Source: Morganella sibonii
Lineage (GTDB): Bacteria; Pseudomonadota; Gammaproteobacteria; Enterobacterales; Enterobacteriaceae
NCBI RefSeq assembly: GCF_040560245.1
Contig: NZ_JAKMWP010000003.1
Reading direction: 5' to 3' (one strand)
Length of the DNA: 64,000 nt
Shown: in pieces, positions 1 to 8,922 of the stretch
Position numbering within the stretch: the first letter of the stretch is position 1
Layout: each line of letters starts with the position of its first letter
Position numbers and translations under genes: made by a program
Notes under the pieces: generated by a model
Told to the model about the DNA's origin: nothing
The model's database searches: none
What the model saw: only the letters and a program-made list of their open reading frames with translations

Positions 1-1455
1 GCGCAATCCACCCGTAATGTGGCACTGGTGAATGTGCATACATCCGCCGGGCTGAGCAATGCGATGAGTAATATCCTCACCGCGTATATGAACCGCACGC
101 CGCTGATTATCACTGCCGGTAACCAGACCCGCGACATGCTGCTGATGGAGCCATGGCTGACCAATATTAAACCGGAAACATTGCCGGAGCCGTGGGTGAA
201 ATGGAGTTACCAGCCGGTGAGGGCGGAAGATGTTCCGGCAGCCTTTATGCGGGCGTATGCCATGGCACTGCAACCACCGGCAGGGCCGGTCTTTTTATCG
301 ATCCCGCTGGATGACTGGGATAAACCGGCGGAATCGGATTGTGCGGTTGTGCGCACTGTCTCTCACCGGATCAGTGCTGATCCGGTAAGAATACGCGAGT
401 TTGCACAGCGCGTGTCAGAGGCGAAAAACCCGGTACTGATTTACGGTTCATCCCTTGCGCGGGGAGATGGCTGGGATGCCGGTATCCGGCTGGCGGAAAA
501 ACTGAATATCCCGGTGTATTCAGCTCCGGCCTCAGAACGCCCGCCGTTTCCGGAGTCACACCCGTTGTATGCCGGGGGGTTACCGTTTGCGATGAAACCG
601 CTTTCGGATAAGCTTGCCGGTCATGATGTGGCATTGATAATCGGTGCGCCGGTTTTCCGCTATTATCCGTATGTGGCCGGTGACTATATCCCGGCGGGAC
701 TGCAATTGCTGCATATCACGGATGACCCGCAGGAAGCCGGCCGGGCACCGGTCGGGGATAGTCTGCTGAGTGACGCGGTACTGGCGGTTGAACAGTTAAC
801 GGAACGGGTGACAGCGCGTCCGGCACGAACAGCCGCTATCAGTAAACAACCGCACGGAATGGCACCGCATCCTGCCGCACCGGAACCGGCATCTGACGGG
901 CTGCTGAGTGCTTCACAGCTGTTTCGTGCAGTCAGAAGCGCCGTACCGGAAGATACTATTCTGACCGAAGAATCCCCCTCTAACCTCGGGGAACTCCATG
1001 CGGCGTGGCCGGTGGATAAATCGGATTCATTCTATACCTTTGCCAGCGGATCACTCGGCTGGACACTACCGGCCAGTGCGGGGATTGCGCTTGGCGAACG
1101 GGACAGCGGGCGCAACCGGCCGGTGGTGGCGATTATCGGTGACGGTTCAATGCAATACTCTGTGCAGGGATTATGGACTGCCGCACAGCATCAGTTGCCG
1201 ATCCTGTTTGTTATTCCGGAAAACGGCCAGTACGGTATTCTGAAATCTTTCGCCGTGCTGGAAGACACGCCGGGTGTGCCGGGACTGGATATTCCGGGAC
1301 TGGATATTGCTGCGCTTGCCACCGGTTATGGCTGTACGGCGGTCAGGGCAACAACAGAAGATGACGTGATCGCAGCCTGCAAAGCCGCACTGCAACGCAA
1401 AGGACCGACCGTACTTGCTGTGCCGATCCGGCCGTCGGTACCGCCGCTGATGTGA
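1..1455 (+). CDS. mdlC: Benzoylformate decarboxylase-like ThDP enzyme (5' end cut off by window)
   Basis: Thiamine diphosphate-dependent decarboxylase. The best-matching family converts benzoylformate to benzaldehyde and CO2. The reading frame is open from base 1, so the true start lies outside the window; 484 residues are visible against about 530 for the family. The three-domain layout can be followed: an N-terminal pyrimidine-binding part (HTSAGLSNAM near residue 15), a central domain, and a C-terminal cofactor domain with GDGSMQYSVQGLW about 110 residues from the end, followed by ENGQYG, the metal and diphosphate-binding motif. No other mandelate-pathway gene is in view, so the physiological 2-keto acid is uncertain. 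Related pyruvate or phenylpyruvate decarboxylases are alternatives. Family assignment is secure; exact substrate is inference. Confidence 0.78.
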   Translation, partial: AQSTRNVALVNVHTSAGLSNAMSNILTAYMNRTPLIITAGNQTRDMLLMEPWLTNIKPETLPEPWVKWSYQPVRAEDVPAAFMRAYAMALQPPAGPVFLSIPLDDWDKPAESDCAVVRTVSHRISADPVRIREFAQRVSEAKNPVLIYGSSLARGDGWDAGIRLAEKLNIPVYSAPASERPPFPESHPLYAGGLPFAMKPLSDKLAGHDVALIIGAPVFRYYPYVAGDYIPAGLQLLHITDDPQEAGRAPVGDSLLSDAVLAVEQLTERVTARPARTAAISKQPHGMAPHPAAPEPASDGLLSASQLFRAVRSAVPEDTILTEESPSNLGELHAAWPVDKSDSFYTFASGSLGWTLPASAGIALGERDSGRNRPVVAIIGDGSMQYSVQGLWTAAQHQLPILFVIPENGQYGILKSFAVLEDTPGVPGLDIPGLDIAALATGYGCTAVRATTEDDVIAACKAALQRKGPTVLAVPIRPSVPPLM

Positions 1456-1639
1456 CAGCAGTATTAATCATTTGATTTTTTACCGGTAATAATACGGGAA
1501 GTCGCCTGAGCGGCTCTCTGTGCGGAACAGGGCGCCGTTTTGTCACCGGATTAACATTTGTGGTCACAAGGCAGTTGAATAAGGTGTTACACAACGATAA
1601 CATTGAGTTGCATTCTCATTACCGGAAGACCAGAAACTC

Positions 1640-2053
1640 ATGCCGTTCACCCGTATACTGCTGCTGTTATCAGGCTGGATTGCCGTCATACTGGCAACCC
1701 TGGGTGTCGTGCTGCCGGTATTGCCGACAACGCCGTTTCTGTTGCTGGCGGCATGGTGTTTTTCCCGCTCATCTCCCCGGTTCCATCACTGGCTGCTGTA
1801 CCGTTCCTGGTTCGGCGGGTATATCCGTCACTGGCAGACACACAAAGGCCTGCCGCGTAAAGCAAAACGGCGGGCGGTGGTGGTCATTCTGCTGACGTTC
1901 GCGGTATCACTCTGGCTGGTGAAACTGATTTATATCCGCCTGTTGCTGCTGTGTATTCTGGTCTGGCTGCTGATTTTTATGCTGCGCCTGCCGGAAACAG
2001 AGAAAATGACGCCGGAGAATCCCCCGGCGCCGGAGGATAAATCCCCGGACTAA
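1640..2053 (+). CDS. ybaN: YbaN-like inner membrane protein (DUF454)
   Basis: Small integral membrane protein of 137 residues of the DUF454/YbaN family. The N-terminal hairpin contains the family-typical LPVLPTTPFLLLAAWCFSRS stretch, followed by RFHHWLL and a basic loop (PRKAKRRA). A second hydrophobic pair fills about residues 80-115, and the tail is acidic and proline-rich. The ATG at 1640 is chosen because the conserved family start falls there; longer frames overlap only poorly. The stop overlaps the stop of the convergent peptidase gene by four bases. Function of the family is unknown. The 184-bp gap before it shows no clear terminator for the decarboxylase gene. Confidence 0.82.
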   Translation: MPFTRILLLLSGWIAVILATLGVVLPVLPTTPFLLLAAWCFSRSSPRFHHWLLYRSWFGGYIRHWQTHKGLPRKAKRRAVVVILLTFAVSLWLVKLIYIRLLLLCILVWLLIFMLRLPETEKMTPENPPAPEDKSPD

Positions 2054-2727
2054 TCGTTTTCCGGTAATTTAACATACTGCTGATAAACCGTATCAAGGTT
2101 CGCCAGTAACCATGTTTTCCCGGCAATATCCTGTGTCTCCAGTACCCTGGCCAGTGTCTCCGGGGTATACAGCTGCTCTGCTTCATAAGAAAGCGGCCAG
2201 TAGCTGATATGCCAGGGTTCATAGGCCACACCGCCGGTCTGACGCTGTGTGAACGGCAGATAAAAATCAAACTGTGCCATATTATCCGCCAGCCAGGCGG
2301 AAAGGGTGGCAAAATAGCCGCCTTCCTCATACTCCCGGGGCTCGAGCTGAAGGGCGGTGTCAGCAGGCAGACGGAACGGATCGTAATAATCGACCTCGGT
2401 TCCCCAGTGATGACGGCTGGCACCCGGAATAGCAGACCAGCGCAGGATCGCCTGACAGCGTTCCGCCTCTGACAGTCCGGAAACATCCAGCGGACGGTTT
2501 TCTGCATCATTCACAGTGCGGATACCCGCAAATTTTTCATTCCAGATAATCTGCTGGCGGGAAAAATCCCGGAAAGAACTGGCGGGCATCAGTTTAAACC
2601 CGGCGGTTGCTGCCGCTTTCTGCATGGCGAGGAACGCTTTGGTGGCATTAAATTGCAGATGATGATTACCGGCAAAATTAATGACATGATCACGGGTTTG
2701 CCCGGTCAGCATTTCAAACGTCATCAT
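2050..2727 (-). CDS. M15-family zinc D-Ala-D-Ala carboxypeptidase/endopeptidase
   Basis: Peptidoglycan peptidase of the M15 (VanY-like) family, 225 residues. Zinc-site motifs are visible in order: SSFRDFSRQQIIW (about residues 55-67), SRHHWGTEVDYYDP (about 104-117, with the His and Asp ligands) and EPWHISYWP (about 170-178, with the final His ligand). No signal peptide is obvious, so it could act on muropeptides in the cytoplasm or be exported by another route. Its ATG overlaps the dapE stop by four bases, which indicates translational coupling. This pairs production of the meso-diaminopimelate precursor with a crosslink- or stem-peptide-cutting enzyme. Class is secure; precise bond cut is inferred. 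Confidence 0.83.
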   Translation of the reverse strand: MMTFEMLTGQTRDHVINFAGNHHLQFNATKAFLAMQKAAATAGFKLMPASSFRDFSRQQIIWNEKFAGIRTVNDAENRPLDVSGLSEAERCQAILRWSAIPGASRHHWGTEVDYYDPFRLPADTALQLEPREYEEGGYFATLSAWLADNMAQFDFYLPFTQRQTGGVAYEPWHISYWPLSYEAEQLYTPETLARVLETQDIAGKTWLLANLDTVYQQYVKLPEND

Positions 2728-3854
2728 AGCAGGATCTGCTCCATAATCCGTTGATAGATACGGCTGAGTTGCTGCAAATCAGCGGCACTGACGCATTCAT
2801 TCACCTTATGAATAGTGGCGTTGATTGGCCCCAGTTCAACAACCTGTGTACCCATCCGCGCAATAAAGCGCCCGTCAGAGGTTCCGCCGCCGGTGGAGAG
2901 CTCCGGCGTCAGATTACAGTACTGGCCGATAGCATGACTGACGGCATCTGTCAGCGGGCCTTCCGGTGTCAGGAACGGGTGACCGGATAATGACCAGGTA
3001 ATCGTGTGTTTAAGCTGGTGTTTTTCCAGCAATGCTGCAATCCGGGCTTTCAGTGACTCTGCGGTGGATTCGGTGCTGAAGCGGAAATTGAACTGTATAA
3101 ACAGATCACCGGGAATGATGTTGTTACTGCCGGTACCGGCACGGATATTGGCTATTTGCATGCTGGTCGGCGGGAAGAACTGATTGCCGCTGTCCCAGTG
3201 TTCAGCCACCAGATCCTGTATAAACGGCGCAGCGCGGTGAACCGGGTTATCGGCCAGATGCGGATACGCCACATGGCCCTGAGTGCCGTGAATAGTCAGA
3301 TTGGCGGTAACGGAGCCCCGGCGGCCGTTTTTAATCATATCCCCTAATTGTGATTGACTTGATGGCTCACCGACCAGGCAATATTCCACCTTTTCATGGC
3401 GAGCCATCAGGGTTTCCACCACTTTTACCGTACCGTTGACGGCTGAAGCTTCTTCATCGGAGGTGATCAGAAAAGCAAGGCGGCCGGGATAGTCCGGATA
3501 ACGTTCAGTAAAACGTTCGGCAGCGACAATCATGGCTGCCAGTGAGCCTTTCATATCAGCAGCTCCGCGTCCGTACAGCATGCCGTCAATCAGCGCCGGT
3601 TCAAACGGCGGAGTGCGCCAGTGGCTGAGGTCACCCGGTGGTACCACATCGGTATGACCGGCAAAGGCGAGCGTGGTTCCGTTGCCGCCCCGGTATGCCC
3701 AAAAGTTTTGTGTATCACCGAAAGGCATCGGTTCGACGGTAAAACCGGCGGCGATAAGTCGTTCGGTCATCAGCGCCTGACAACCGTTATCGTCCGGGCT
3801 GACGGATTCCCGGCTGATAAGCTGTTTTGCCAGATCTGTTACAGGACAATGCAT
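2724..3854 (-). CDS. dapE: Succinyl-diaminopimelate desuccinylase DapE
   Basis: M20-family zinc amidohydrolase that removes succinate from N-succinyl-LL-diaminopimelate in the lysine and peptidoglycan precursor pathway; cytoplasmic. It is 376 residues, the normal length. Metal-ligand motifs run in order: AFAGHTDVVPPGD near residue 65, GRGAADMKGSLAAM near 95, SDEEASAVNGT near 130, STGGGTSDGRF near 320 and the C-terminal NATIHKVNECV. Transcribed after yffB with a 15-bp gap, as in the E. coli yffB-dapE pair, and followed by the overlapping M15 peptidase gene. All catalytic motifs are intact. Confidence 0.96.
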   Translation of the reverse strand: MHCPVTDLAKQLISRESVSPDDNGCQALMTERLIAAGFTVEPMPFGDTQNFWAYRGGNGTTLAFAGHTDVVPPGDLSHWRTPPFEPALIDGMLYGRGAADMKGSLAAMIVAAERFTERYPDYPGRLAFLITSDEEASAVNGTVKVVETLMARHEKVEYCLVGEPSSQSQLGDMIKNGRRGSVTANLTIHGTQGHVAYPHLADNPVHRAAPFIQDLVAEHWDSGNQFFPPTSMQIANIRAGTGSNNIIPGDLFIQFNFRFSTESTAESLKARIAALLEKHQLKHTITWSLSGHPFLTPEGPLTDAVSHAIGQYCNLTPELSTGGGTSDGRFIARMGTQVVELGPINATIHKVNECVSAADLQQLSRIYQRIMEQILL

Positions 3855-3869
3855 GGTGTTTCCTTTGTA

Positions 3870-4247
3870 TCAGGCAGGGAGGCTGAAGAACTGCTGATAA
3901 TCATCAGCTTTAAAACCAAGGTGATAACGGCCGTCCGGAGAGACCAGAACCGGGCGTTTGATCAGCGCCGGTTTTTCTGACATAAGGCGGATTGCGGACT
4001 GCTCATCCGTTACTGCATCCTGCTCAGCTTTATCCAGCTGACGCCAGGTGGTTCCGCGTTTGTTGAGCAGCAGTGTCCAGTCAATATGACGGGCAAACTC
4101 ACTCAGCAGTTCCGTATCCGCGCCATCCTGACGGTAGTCATGAAATTCATAAGCTATCTGATGGCTGTCCAGCCACGCACGGGCTTTTTTCATCGTGTCG
4201 CAGTTTTTGATCCCGAAAATCCGGCAGACGGAGGTTGTATTTTTCAT
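3870..4247 (-). CDS. yffB: ArsC-family protein YffB (Spx/ArsC-like reductase fold)
   Basis: Thioredoxin-fold protein of the ArsC/Spx family, 125 residues. The N-terminal IFGIKNCDTMKKARAWL contains the single active-site cysteine followed by D-T rather than a CXXC pair. RPVLVSPDGRYHLGF near the C-terminus is the usual arginine and strand element of ArsC-like folds. It sits directly upstream of dapE, as in E. coli. E. coli YffB is regarded as a glutathione-related reductase rather than a true arsenate reductase, and there is no arsenic operon here. Substrate is unknown. Confidence 0.88.
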   Translation of the reverse strand: MKNTTSVCRIFGIKNCDTMKKARAWLDSHQIAYEFHDYRQDGADTELLSEFARHIDWTLLLNKRGTTWRQLDKAEQDAVTDEQSAIRLMSEKPALIKRPVLVSPDGRYHLGFKADDYQQFFSLPA

Positions 4248-4409
4248 CTTTTATCCTTTGTCGTGAACACGAAAAATAGCATAATGCGGGAATTTGATGC
4301 AGTTATCCAGAATCTTACGTGCAGAGAGTATTCGATAAATGCAAAAAAGTGGGGTAGCATTACGCCATAACCATGACAAAAACATCCGGAAGATGTTGAG
4401 ACAGGATCG

Positions 4410-4967
4410 ATGAAAGAGTACTTAGCCGGAAGCACGCTGTTATTTGCCAGCTTTACCCTTGCGGGACAAACGGACGTGTATCTTAATGAACTTCAGCTCA
4501 AATTTACCGAAAACAGTGAACTGTGCCTGGATGAACACAAATGGCCGCAGTTCAGCTCAAGCCAGTCAGAACCATGGATGATTTCACGGCTGAATGCGCT
4601 GGCTTCCGTCGGTTTTATCCGTGCGACCATCAAATCGTCCGGCGTGGAATACCAACTGACAGAAAAAGGGCAGGAAGCCTGGCTGCCGCATGAGGATTTT
4701 TGTTACGGCGCACTGCGTATCAGTAAAATCAAAGCGATTGAACCGCAGAGCGACGGGATCAGCACCGTGTATTTTTATTATGGTGTGACCGGTATGCCGG
4801 ACTGGGCGCGTGATAAAAATATCCGCTACGCCTACAGCGAGGTGGATACGATTCTCCGTGGTATGAATAAAGAAGTCATCCAGGTGGATGTCCGGGAAAA
4901 TCCGGACGGTACACTGGAACTGCTCAATTACCCGACACCTGCGAGTATCGACGAAGAAAGCGAATAA
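4410..4967 (+). CDS. Exported or winged-helix-like protein of unknown function
   Basis: A 185-residue protein I cannot assign. The first about 18 residues (MKEYLAGSTLLFASFTLA) could be a weak signal peptide. The central part, LNALASVGFIRATIK then QLTEKGQEAW, looks like a helix plus beta-wing. It is followed by a strand-rich segment starting FCYGALRISKIKAI, and the C-terminus is acidic. An AGGA ribosome site lies eight bases before the ATG. It is transcribed divergently from yffB and convergently with the narP-like gene. The overall look recalls small proteins annotated as CpmK-like in related genera, but that is memory, not evidence, and no function is proposed. Confidence 0.7.
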   Translation: MKEYLAGSTLLFASFTLAGQTDVYLNELQLKFTENSELCLDEHKWPQFSSSQSEPWMISRLNALASVGFIRATIKSSGVEYQLTEKGQEAWLPHEDFCYGALRISKIKAIEPQSDGISTVYFYYGVTGMPDWARDKNIRYAYSEVDTILRGMNKEVIQVDVRENPDGTLELLNYPTPASIDEESE

Positions 4968-4990
4968 CCCCCGGACAGCTATCCCGGGGA
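4968..4990. terminator. Weak hairpin between convergent genes
   Basis: CCCCGG at 4969-4974 pairs with CCGGGG at 4984-4989 across a nine-base loop, in the 29-bp gap between two convergent stop codons. There is no U-tract on either strand, so it is at best a weak or factor-assisted terminator. Confidence 0.35.
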
Positions 4991-4996
4991 TCACTC

Positions 4997-5626
4997 TCAG
5001 CGGGGCAGCCGGTATTTCAGGTAGAGCAGGCTGGCCGCAAGTCGCGTGGACACATTCAGTTTTTTCAGAATATTGCGGATGTGTACCTTTACTGTCTCTT
5101 CCGAAATAAACAGCGCCCGTGCAATCTCCTTATTTTTCATCCCGCAGGCCAGCTCTTTGAGCACATCAGCTTCCCGCTGTGTCAGATAACTGACCGGATC
5201 GTGATAGTGTTCACGTTCCTGCAAAATTTTATAAATGGCCTCACTGAAAATCTTTTTTCCTTTAAAGGCATTTTTAATCTGACTTAATAAATAATCAACA
5301 TCGCAATTCTTTAGTAAATAACCATCAGCTCCGGCATCAATAGCGGCGTATATATCATTTCGCTCCCGTGATTGTGAAAATACCAGGATATAGCTGGATA
5401 TTTTCTTGTGGCGTAATTTCTTGATGAAATCAATACCAGAAAAAGCACGGATATTAATATCTAATATAATCATTCTGGGGGTGTGCTGATGAATGTGACT
5501 GAACAAGCCATTGTTGTCAGTGAATTCCGGCATAATGGTTAGCGCATAATCCGGCTGTAAAAGCATTTTAAAACCATAGCGTAACAACGGATGGTCATCA
5601 ATAACCATAATAGTGTGATGGGGCAT
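4997..5626 (-). CDS. narP: NarL/FixJ-family response regulator, NarP-like
   Basis: Two-domain response regulator of 209 residues. The receiver domain (about 1-120) has the acidic pair in VIDDHPLLRYGF, the phosphoacceptor Asp in IILDINI near residue 55, and the lysine in DGYLLKN near 107. The LuxR-type DNA-binding domain (about 145-205) contains LTQREADVLKELACGMKNKE and SEETVKVHIRNILKKLNVS. The sequence AGADGYLLK...KIFSEAIYKILQERE resembles NarP of E. coli more than NarL, but the first half is diverged and the gene is more AT-rich than its neighbours. No sensor kinase is adjacent, though narQ is close to yffB in E. coli. Nitrate/nitrite response is inferred by resemblance. Confidence 0.7.
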   Translation of the reverse strand: MPHHTIMVIDDHPLLRYGFKMLLQPDYALTIMPEFTDNNGLFSHIHQHTPRMIILDINIRAFSGIDFIKKLRHKKISSYILVFSQSRERNDIYAAIDAGADGYLLKNCDVDYLLSQIKNAFKGKKIFSEAIYKILQEREHYHDPVSYLTQREADVLKELACGMKNKEIARALFISEETVKVHIRNILKKLNVSTRLAASLLYLKYRLPR

Positions 5627-6078
5627 AGAGTTCTCCCTTGCCGGGTAGGTGGTATAAGATAGTTTTAATTAAAATAATTTAATTTATGTATTAATTATTA
5701 AAATAAAAAATATATACTGCTCGCCAAGACAGTTAATTTTACGCAAAAGTGTTATATGTGCAAATAACAAAGTATTTAAAAATAATAATGTCCCTAATAA
5801 CATAAAGCATATTATAGGGGGCAGATTAGCGGTTTAAGACAGGAGGATATAATTGGCGGTATAACGGGATAAGGTCACTATAATCAGTTAACTAATAAGC
5901 GATATGTTGTTTTTTTCAACAGGTTCTGCACATTAACTACATGAATATTACACTTTTTTCACTATTCCGCTATTTATCAGTATACTGTTTATGTAGCGCT
6001 GAATAATGTGGCCGGCGGCCGATCTTATGCCGCTGACCCGCCCTGACCCTGTTATTAAAGCCTGTAAAGGATCCTGAA
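5627..6078. promoter_or_regulatory. AT-rich divergent promoter region, narP-like/maeB
   Basis: This 452-bp gap between two divergently transcribed genes is strongly AT-rich in its first half. A TATACT -10 element at 5981-5986 with TTTCAC about 18 bp upstream is the best promoter for maeB. An AGGAGG sequence near 5840 is followed by no usable start codon, and TGTTG-T7-CAACA near 5910-5930 is a short hairpin with a U loop. No open reading frame or recognisable RNA was found. Confidence 0.4.
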
Positions 6079-8369
6079 ATGGACGAACAATTAAAACAAA
6101 GTGCTCTTGAGTTTCATCAGTTTCCGTCTCCCGGTAAAATTACCGTCACCCCGACCAAACCGCTGACGACCCAGCGTGACCTGGCACTGGCTTATTCGCC
6201 CGGTGTTGCGGCACCCTGCCTTGAAATTGCGGAAGATCCGCTGGCGGCTTACAAATATACCGCCAAAGGTAATCTGGTGGCGGTGATTTCCAACGGCACT
6301 GCGGTGCTGGGCCTCGGTAATATCGGGGCACTGGCCGGTAAGCCGGTGATGGAAGGAAAAGGTGTTTTATTTAAAAAATTCTCCGGCGTGGATGTCTTTG
6401 ATATTGAAGTCAATGAATCCGATCCGGACAAGCTGGTGGATATCATCGCTTCCCTGGAGCCGACATTCGGCGGTATCAACCTGGAAGATATCAAAGCACC
6501 GGAATGTTTCTATATTGAAAAGAAACTGCGTGAACGCATGAAAATTCCGGTCTTCCATGATGATCAGCACGGTACGGCGATTATCAGCACCGCTGCGGTA
6601 CTGAACGGACTGCGTATCGTCAATAAAGCGATCGGTGATGTCCGTCTGGTGGTCTCCGGTGCCGGGGCTGCATCTGTCGCCTGTATGAACCTGATGGTAC
6701 TGCTGGGACTGAAACGCGACAATATTATTGTCTGTGATTCCAAAGGGGTTATCTATAAAGGCCGCGAAGCCAATATGGCGGAAACCAAAGCGGCGTATGC
6801 CATTGATGATAACGGCATGCGCACCCTGGCAGATGCTATGCCGGGTGCGGATATTTTCCTCGGTTGTTCCGGCCCCGGCGTGCTGACGCCGGAAATGGTC
6901 AAAGGCATGGCGCGTGATCCGCTGATTCTGGCGCTGGCGAACCCGGAACCGGAAATCCTGCCGCCGCTGGCACTGGCAGTACGCCCGGATGCCATTATCT
7001 GTACCGGGCGTTCGGATTACCCGAACCAGGTAAATAATGTGCTTTGCTTCCCGTTCATTTTCCGCGGTGCACTGGATGTCGGCGCAACGGCAATTAATGA
7101 AGAGATGAAACTGGCGTGTGTGAAAGCGATTGCTGACCTGGCACTGACCTGGCACTGGCTGAGCAGAGTGAGCAGGTGGCCTCGGCATACGGTGGCCAGG
7201 AGTTATCATTCGGCCGCGAATATATTATCCCGAAACCGTTTGACCCACGTCTTATCCTGAAAATCGCCCCGGCGGTCGCCAAAGCGGCGATGGAAACCGG
7301 GGTAGCGACACGCCCGATTGAGGATTTCAGTGTTTATCTGGAACATCTCAATGAATTTGTCTACAAAACCACACTGTTTATGAAGCCGATTTTCTCCATG
7401 GCACGTAAAGATCGCAAACGCATCGTGCTGGCTGAAGGGGAAGAGCCGCGTATGTTACATGCGACACAGGAACTGGTCAGCATGGGACTTGCGTATCCGA
7501 TCCTGATCGGTCGCCCGGATGTGATTGAAATGCGGATCAAAAAACTCGGACTGCAAATTGTGCCGGGGCAGGATTTTGAAATCGTAAATAATGAAAGTGA
7601 CCCGCGTTTTGCCGAGTACTGGCAGGAATATTATCAGCTGATGAAACGCAAAGGCGTGACGCAGGAACAGGCCCGCCGTGCCATTATCACTAACCCGACC
7701 AGCATCGGTGCCATTATGGTGCATCGTGGTGAAGCGGATGGCATGATCTGCGGGATAGTCGGGGATTATCACGAGCATTACCGGATTGTGGAAAATGTAT
7801 TTGGTTTCCATGAGGGCGTGCATACCGCCGGGGCAATGAATGCCCTCAGTCTGCCGACGGGAAATACCTTTATCGCGGATACTTATGTGCATGATGATCC
7901 GACAGCAGAGCAACTGGCTGAAATCACCCTGATGGCTGCCGCAGCGGTGCGCCGGTTTGGTATTGAGCCGAAAGTGGCACTGCTGTCGCGTTCCAGCTTC
8001 GGTTCATGTCCGTCACCGTCCGCGGAGAAAATGCGCGATACGCTGGCGCTGATCCGTGAGCGGGAACCATCACTGGAAATTGACGGGGAAATGCACGGTG
8101 ACGCGGCACTGGTGGAAGCTATCCGCCGTGATCTGATGCCGGACAGCCCGCTGAAAGGTGCGGCAAACCTGCTGATTATGCCGAACGGGGAAGCTGCACG
8201 CATCAGTTATAACCTGCTGCGTGTAACCACTTCTGAGGGGGTGACAGTCGGGCCGGTACTGATGGGGATTAATAAACCGGTACATATTCTGACCTCTATC
8301 TCCTCTGTGCGGCGTATTGTCAATATGGTCGCGCTGGCAGCCGTGGAAGCGCAGACTCAGCCACTGTAA
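6079..8369 (+). pseudogene. maeB: NADP-dependent malic enzyme MaeB, frameshifted by 11-bp tandem duplication
   Basis: MaeB decarboxylates malate to pyruvate with NADP+; the enzyme has a malic-enzyme part (about residues 1-430) and a C-terminal phosphotransacetylase-like regulatory domain. The first frame reads normally from ATG 6079 through INEEMKLACVKAIADLAL. It then leaves the family sequence and stops at 7258-7260 after 393 codons. The rest of MaeB (ASAYGGQELSFGREY onward) continues in another frame to 8369 with all expected sequence to the end (VEAQTQPL). The cause is visible: an 11-bp direct repeat at 7135-7145 and 7146-7156. Removing one copy gives exactly 759 codons plus stop, the length of E. 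coli MaeB. The truncated product ends inside the dinucleotide-binding half and is probably inactive. A GTG at 7176 could restart the distal part. Confidence 0.92.
7134..7156. repeat. 11-bp tandem duplication breaking maeB
   Basis: GACCTGGCACT occurs twice without gap at 7135-7145 and 7146-7156. The unit can also be read as CTGACCTGGCA starting at 7133, so two to three flanking bases are shared. Eleven is not a multiple of three, which causes the frameshift. The single-copy reading ADLALAEQSEQVASAYGG restores family sequence. Confidence 0.95.
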
Positions 8370-8421
8370 AACGAAGCAGTAAATCAGACGCCCAGGTAAC
8401 GGGGCGTCATACAGGAAACGT

Positions 8422-8811
8422 ATGCTGAAGATTGAAAAAGTGGATCATATCGCGGTGATTGCCTCTGATCTCAAGGCCAGTCTGGCATTTTATTGTGATG
8501 TACTGGGATTGACAGTGCTCAGTGAGCACTACCGTGCGGAACGGGATTCTTACAAGGTGGATCTGGCGCTGAACGGGGAGTATCTGCTGGAACTCTTTAC
8601 CTTTCCGGCAAGCCCGGCGCGGGTGACACAACCGGAAGCCTGCGGGCTGCGTCATCTGGCATTTTCTGTCCGCGATCTGAAGGCATGGGAAGCGCATCTG
8701 CAAAAAGCGGGTGTCCGTTGTGACAGCATCCGCACGGATGAATATACCGGTAAATCCTTTTTCTTCTGTTTTGATCCGGACAATCTGCCGGTGGAGTTTT
8801 ATACCCGCTGA
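8422..8811 (+). CDS. yaeR: Glyoxalase-fold VOC protein YaeR
   Basis: Single-domain vicinal-oxygen-chelate protein of 129 residues, the exact length of E. coli YaeR (also called GloA2). The start DHIAVIASDLKASLAFYCD and the second half LRHLAFSVRDLKAWEAHLQ form the two beta-alpha-beta3 modules. Metal ligands are expected at His in VDHIAV, Glu in LLELF, His in LRHLAF and Glu in PVEFY, all present. It is probably a glyoxalase I-like lyase, though the substrate is unproven. It lies 52 bp after maeB and could be cotranscribed. It ends just before the terminator of the opposing small RNA gene ryhB. Confidence 0.88.
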   Translation: MLKIEKVDHIAVIASDLKASLAFYCDVLGLTVLSEHYRAERDSYKVDLALNGEYLLELFTFPASPARVTQPEACGLRHLAFSVRDLKAWEAHLQKAGVRCDSIRTDEYTGKSFFFCFDPDNLPVEFYTR

Positions 8812-8815
8812 CGGA

Positions 8816-8919
8816 TAAAAAAAAGCCAGCGCGATGGCTGGCTGAGAAACTTCGAAATACTGGAAGCAATGTGAGCAATGTCGTTTGCCAATACCTTAGT
8901 AATTTACTCAGGTATCGAC
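8816..8919 (-). ncRNA. ryhB: RyhB small regulatory RNA
   Basis: Fur-controlled, Hfq-dependent RNA that represses iron-using protein mRNAs when iron is low. Reading the minus strand, 8882-8856 contains ACATTGCTCACATTGCTTCC, the invariant core of enterobacterial RyhB, followed by AGTATT. It ends with the hairpin AGCCAGC-loop-GCTGGCT and a run of eight T (about 8816-8843), matching the E. coli RyhB terminator. The 5' part differs: ATACCT...AGGTAT makes a separate hairpin. A promoter fits: TTTACT at 8955-8950, 17 bp, TATCAT at 8932-8927, giving a start near 8919 and about 104 nt. A Fur-like site overlaps it. The core match is recalled from known RyhB sequence; the 5' end is estimated. Confidence 0.9.
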
Positions 8920-8922
8920 AAC

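Noticed and set aside
1591..1625. Fur-like sequence before ybaN
   Set aside because: Only one heptad fits (TGAGAAT on the minus strand); about 10 of 14 positions, not above background in AT-rich DNA.
6367..7209. 280-codon open frame on the minus strand inside maeB
   Set aside because: Antisense shadow of conserved malic enzyme codons, with no family resemblance and no promoter or ribosome site.
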